Shown here one piece after another: positions 61,471-64,000 of a stretch of 64,000 bases of DNA. How positions within the stretch are numbered: position 1 is the first letter of the stretch; each line of letters opens with the position of its first letter. Position numbers and translations under genes: made by a program. This stretch comes from Dissulfurimicrobium hydrothermale. GTDB lineage: Bacteria > Desulfobacterota > Dissulfuribacteria > Dissulfuribacterales > Sh68. Below the pieces are notes generated by a model. It was not told the origin of the DNA and made no database searches. It worked only from the letters and a program-made list of their open reading frames with translations. The stretch is taken from positions 1,520,306 to 1,584,305 of the forward strand of contig NZ_CP085041.1 in the NCBI RefSeq assembly GCF_022026155.1. The letters are read 5' to 3'.

Positions 61471-63945
61471 ATGAATATAGAATCCAGCTTGGAGACAAAA
61501 ACAGCAAAAAATAAAGAGAATGCAATGAATAAAGACGGCAAAATCCAAACCAATAACAATTTTACAACAATCAAGCAACCGAACTGCACTGCATGGATGA
61601 AGCCGGCGGTCATGACCTTTTTTATCCTGTTTTTGACATGGCTTTTGGGCCTTCATGCCCATCAGCAGGCCATTGCAGCGCAAAACAATGGTTTCAGCCC
61701 ATCCCGCACCATAGACACATTAAACAAGATCAGTCGTAAGCTCTCTTCAGGATTATTCGATCTCAAAGGCCTGGATGAGGCTGAAAAAGATGTCATATTC
61801 ATAAAGGAAGGCAGTGACGACTGCATCGAAAATACACAAGAAGGGCTCGATCAGCTCAAAGAAACCCTTGATGCCTTAGGCCAGCCATCGCAGGGAGAGC
61901 CGGCGAGGATCGCCGATCAGCGAATGTCTCTCATGAGGCGCAAGGCATTCCTCGAGAGCCGACTTGCCGAGTGTCGCATCATAACCCTCCACGCCAATGA
62001 ATTGATCCCGCGGATAGAAACCGAAAAAAGCAACCTATTGACCAAACGCCTGCTTCACAAAAGACCCGATATAAAAACCCTGCTTGTAGACGAAAGTCTT
62101 GACAATCTCAACCAACACATCGTCGACATAAGAAACGCCTTTCTTAAAGACAAAGGTATAAGGCGTCTCATCCATGGATATTACACTTTTCTAGGCATAG
62201 CGTGCCTGATCGGGGCGGTCTTTGGATTTTGGATCGGGCATACCATGAGGCTCAGGGTTTTATCATGCGGCACAAATGGCCTTTGCGGTAAGGTGTCAAT
62301 GGTCCTCCTTGCAACCTGTGCGCGATATCTCCCTGCCGTCATCCCTTTAACCATCTTCACTATATCTCTAGGTTTCTTGACAGGGGATTTCGGCGCCCAT
62401 TCGTATTCTATGGTGATTTCCTATGCACTTTGCGTTTACATCTACTCAAGGATCGCCGTAAGAATACTCTTCGCCCCACCCGACCCGGCAACACCCTTAA
62501 TAACTCTTCGACAAATCAACACAGGCCACGCTGTATCGATGCGCACAAATCTCTTGCTGATCCTTTTCCTACCCCTGGCGAGTATACTTTTTGCGCCAAG
62601 GGTCCAGGGTATCCCACAAAATATCTATGACCTCCTTGACATAGCACTGTTTTCTCTGGTCGACTTTGGTTTTTTATGGGTCATATGGCCACTACTCAAT
62701 ATCCAAGGGTCTAAAGGAACAACAAGGGGGATCCGCATTGTTACAGCCTTACTTGTACTCGCCCTTTTTGCCCTCAATCTCTTGGGCTATCGAAACCTTT
62801 CACTATTCATACTGCGTGGAACCGCCGGCACGCTTGTCATCTTGGGCGCGCTTAGGATAATGAGGGGATGGGTATGGGATATATCTGCAGGCGTTTCAAA
62901 AGGTCTGATGCCGTGGCAGGTATCCATCAGGGAGAAACTTGGTCTGAGACATGATGATACACTTCCAGGGCTTATCTGGCTAAGGCTGATGGTAGACATC
63001 GTCCTTTGGACAACGTCAGGGCTCTTGCTGCTACTTGTATGGGGCATTACAGGTTCTACGTATTCGCGGGTGTCGGCCCTCCTGTTTGAGGGTTTTGAGA
63101 TCGGACAGATAAAGATCGCACCGTTTCGTATCTTGATGGGCGGATTCGTATTTTTCATACTCTGGATGCTTTCGCGATTGATCAAGGTCAAGATCGAGAA
63201 TAAATGCACCGGTCTTGATATAACACCTGATGTAAGAGAAGGTCTTGTCACGATCATAAGATATGCAGGGTTGGTGCTGGCAGCAGTCATCGCCCTTTCA
63301 GTCGCCGGCGTTGATATGTCAAATCTGGCCATTATAGCCGGCGCGCTTTCTGTGGGTGTAGGTTTCGGGCTTCAGAACATTGTAAACAACTTTGTCTCAG
63401 GCCTTATTCTCATCTTTGAAAGACCGATTAAGAAGGGAGACTGGATAGTAGCGGGTGGGACGGAAGGGCATGTCAAGCGGATAGGTGTGAGATCAACAAT
63501 AGTACAAACCTTTGACAATGCAGACGCCATCATTCCTAACTCCGAACTCATCTCTAACCAAGTAACAAACTGGATGTTGGATGAAAGGACTGGCAGGGTA
63601 CGCATAAATATCGGTGTCGCTTATGGAAGCGATACAAAATTGGTAAAAAGACTCCTTCTCGACGTCGCCCATGCCCACGAAGGCATCATTAAAGATGGTT
63701 CACTGCCAACACCGCAGGTCTGGTTTATGGAGTTTGGCAACAGCTCACTCAATTTTCAACTCAATTTCTATATAAAAAATATCAATGATCGTTTTAACAT
63801 AAGAAGCGATATCATGTTTGAAATAGACCGCATCTTTAGGGAAAACGGCATAGAAATACCGTTTCCCCAAAGGGATATCCATATCAGGAACTGGCCGGCG
63901 CCGGACTTGGGCAGACATGAGGCCGCTTCTACATCTAAAATCTAA
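61471..63945 (+). CDS. Large MscS-family mechanosensitive channel
   Basis: An 824-residue membrane channel, MscK/YbdG-like rather than the 286-residue MscS. It has a signal or first membrane segment (about residues 48-66), a periplasmic coiled-coil domain (about 70-220), about 10 further membrane segments, the pore helix with ALSVGVGFGLQNIVNNFVSGLILIFERPIKKGDWI, and the C-terminal MscS beta and alpha/beta domains (IPNSELISNQVTNW, then QLNFYIKN). It releases osmolytes on hypo-osmotic shock. The start may be the ATG at 61471 or one at 61525; no strong ribosome site is seen at either. Confidence 0.9.
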   Translation: MNIESSLETKTAKNKENAMNKDGKIQTNNNFTTIKQPNCTAWMKPAVMTFFILFLTWLLGLHAHQQAIAAQNNGFSPSRTIDTLNKISRKLSSGLFDLKGLDEAEKDVIFIKEGSDDCIENTQEGLDQLKETLDALGQPSQGEPARIADQRMSLMRRKAFLESRLAECRIITLHANELIPRIETEKSNLLTKRLLHKRPDIKTLLVDESLDNLNQHIVDIRNAFLKDKGIRRLIHGYYTFLGIACLIGAVFGFWIGHTMRLRVLSCGTNGLCGKVSMVLLATCARYLPAVIPLTIFTISLGFLTGDFGAHSYSMVISYALCVYIYSRIAVRILFAPPDPATPLITLRQINTGHAVSMRTNLLLILFLPLASILFAPRVQGIPQNIYDLLDIALFSLVDFGFLWVIWPLLNIQGSKGTTRGIRIVTALLVLALFALNLLGYRNLSLFILRGTAGTLVILGALRIMRGWVWDISAGVSKGLMPWQVSIREKLGLRHDDTLPGLIWLRLMVDIVLWTTSGLLLLLVWGITGSTYSRVSALLFEGFEIGQIKIAPFRILMGGFVFFILWMLSRLIKVKIENKCTGLDITPDVREGLVTIIRYAGLVLAAVIALSVAGVDMSNLAIIAGALSVGVGFGLQNIVNNFVSGLILIFERPIKKGDWIVAGGTEGHVKRIGVRSTIVQTFDNADAIIPNSELISNQVTNWMLDERTGRVRINIGVAYGSDTKLVKRLLLDVAHAHEGIIKDGSLPTPQVWFMEFGNSSLNFQLNFYIKNINDRFNIRSDIMFEIDRIFRENGIEIPFPQRDIHIRNWPAPDLGRHEAASTSKI

Positions 63946-63953
63946 AGCCGAAG

Positions 63954-64000
63954 ATGCAATATCCGACCTATCTCATCGGCGCCAAGATTTTTCAGCTCGC
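63954..64000 (+). CDS. Possible start of a further gene (cut by window end)
   Basis: An ATG 8 bases after the mscS stop opens a frame MQYPTYLIGAKIFQLA that remains open to the window end. Too short to identify. The spacing fits a continuation of the operon. Confidence 0.3.
   Translation, partial: MQYPTYLIGAKIFQL

Overview
This is a bacterial chromosome segment of mixed, near-50% G+C by eye, with dense coding, many 4-base stop/start overlaps and frequent AGG/AGA and ATA codons. LpxC, a Kdo/heptose-type sugar kinase and several lipoproteins show a Gram-negative cell with lipid A. FolE2, a short core-MetE, HemW, DsrE, YkgJ and Mut7-C proteins, together with three PAS/GAF histidine kinases and a PilJ-like chemoreceptor, fit an anaerobic Desulfobacterota (deltaproteobacterial) lineage. 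That assignment is an inference from gene content; there is no rRNA in the window. I see no rRNA, convincing tRNA or CRISPR array.

Layout. 0-2.3 kb: the 3' end of cysS, then murJ. 2.2-6.7 kb: a tightly overlapped minus-strand cluster (RibD_C-type reductase, PP-loop ATPase, glycosyltransferase 2, FolE2, DUF166-like), preceded by a SYLF lipid-binding protein. 6.8-10.1 kb: hemW, then ptsI and ptsH without any EII gene. 10.4-18.0 kb, plus strand: an EF-G paralogue, mog, ychF, a Crp-type regulator, an HDOD protein and a GAF-PAS hybrid histidine kinase. 18.0-22.8 kb, minus: two paralogous lipoproteins, marR, cmk and pstBAC (no pstS or phoU here). 23-27 kb: a YkgJ protein, a small unknown, lpxC, era, rnc. 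27.2-33.0 kb, plus: ftsK, rng, a core-MetE protein overlapping glk. 33-35.9 kb: Nudix hydrolase, a zinc ribbon, pepF and a small lipoprotein.

35.9-41.7 kb is a signalling locus. A run of 14 G lies upstream of a PilJ-like chemoreceptor with a C-terminal CZB zinc domain. It is followed, with ATGA overlaps, by a hybrid kinase with two Cys/His-rich PAS domains, a four-helix membrane protein and another membrane histidine kinase. 41.8-51.5 kb is housekeeping: ilvD, dsrE-like, hisB, a lipoprotein, an RNase II/R enzyme and hrpA.

51.5-60.1 kb looks rearranged or acquired. A frameshifted MFS transporter fragment meets a 5'-truncated glycogen-debranching enzyme fragment exactly at an AAGCTT hexamer. 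Then come a beta carbonic anhydrase, a large HPr kinase/PEPCK-fold protein behind a structured leader with an intrinsic terminator, a DUF2294 protein, a sugar kinase, a macrodomain gene overlapping a Ub-like/Mut7-C RNase gene, and an IS256-family element with target duplication but a transposase broken twice. 60-64 kb: a small conserved protein, an exported protein behind a mini-ORF with a full-length Shine-Dalgarno sequence, and a large MscS channel.

The best candidates for undescribed biology are the FolE2/RibD_C/PP-loop/GT2/DUF166 operon, the poly-G-preceded zinc/PAS signalling operon, and the HPrK-like protein with its structured leader.
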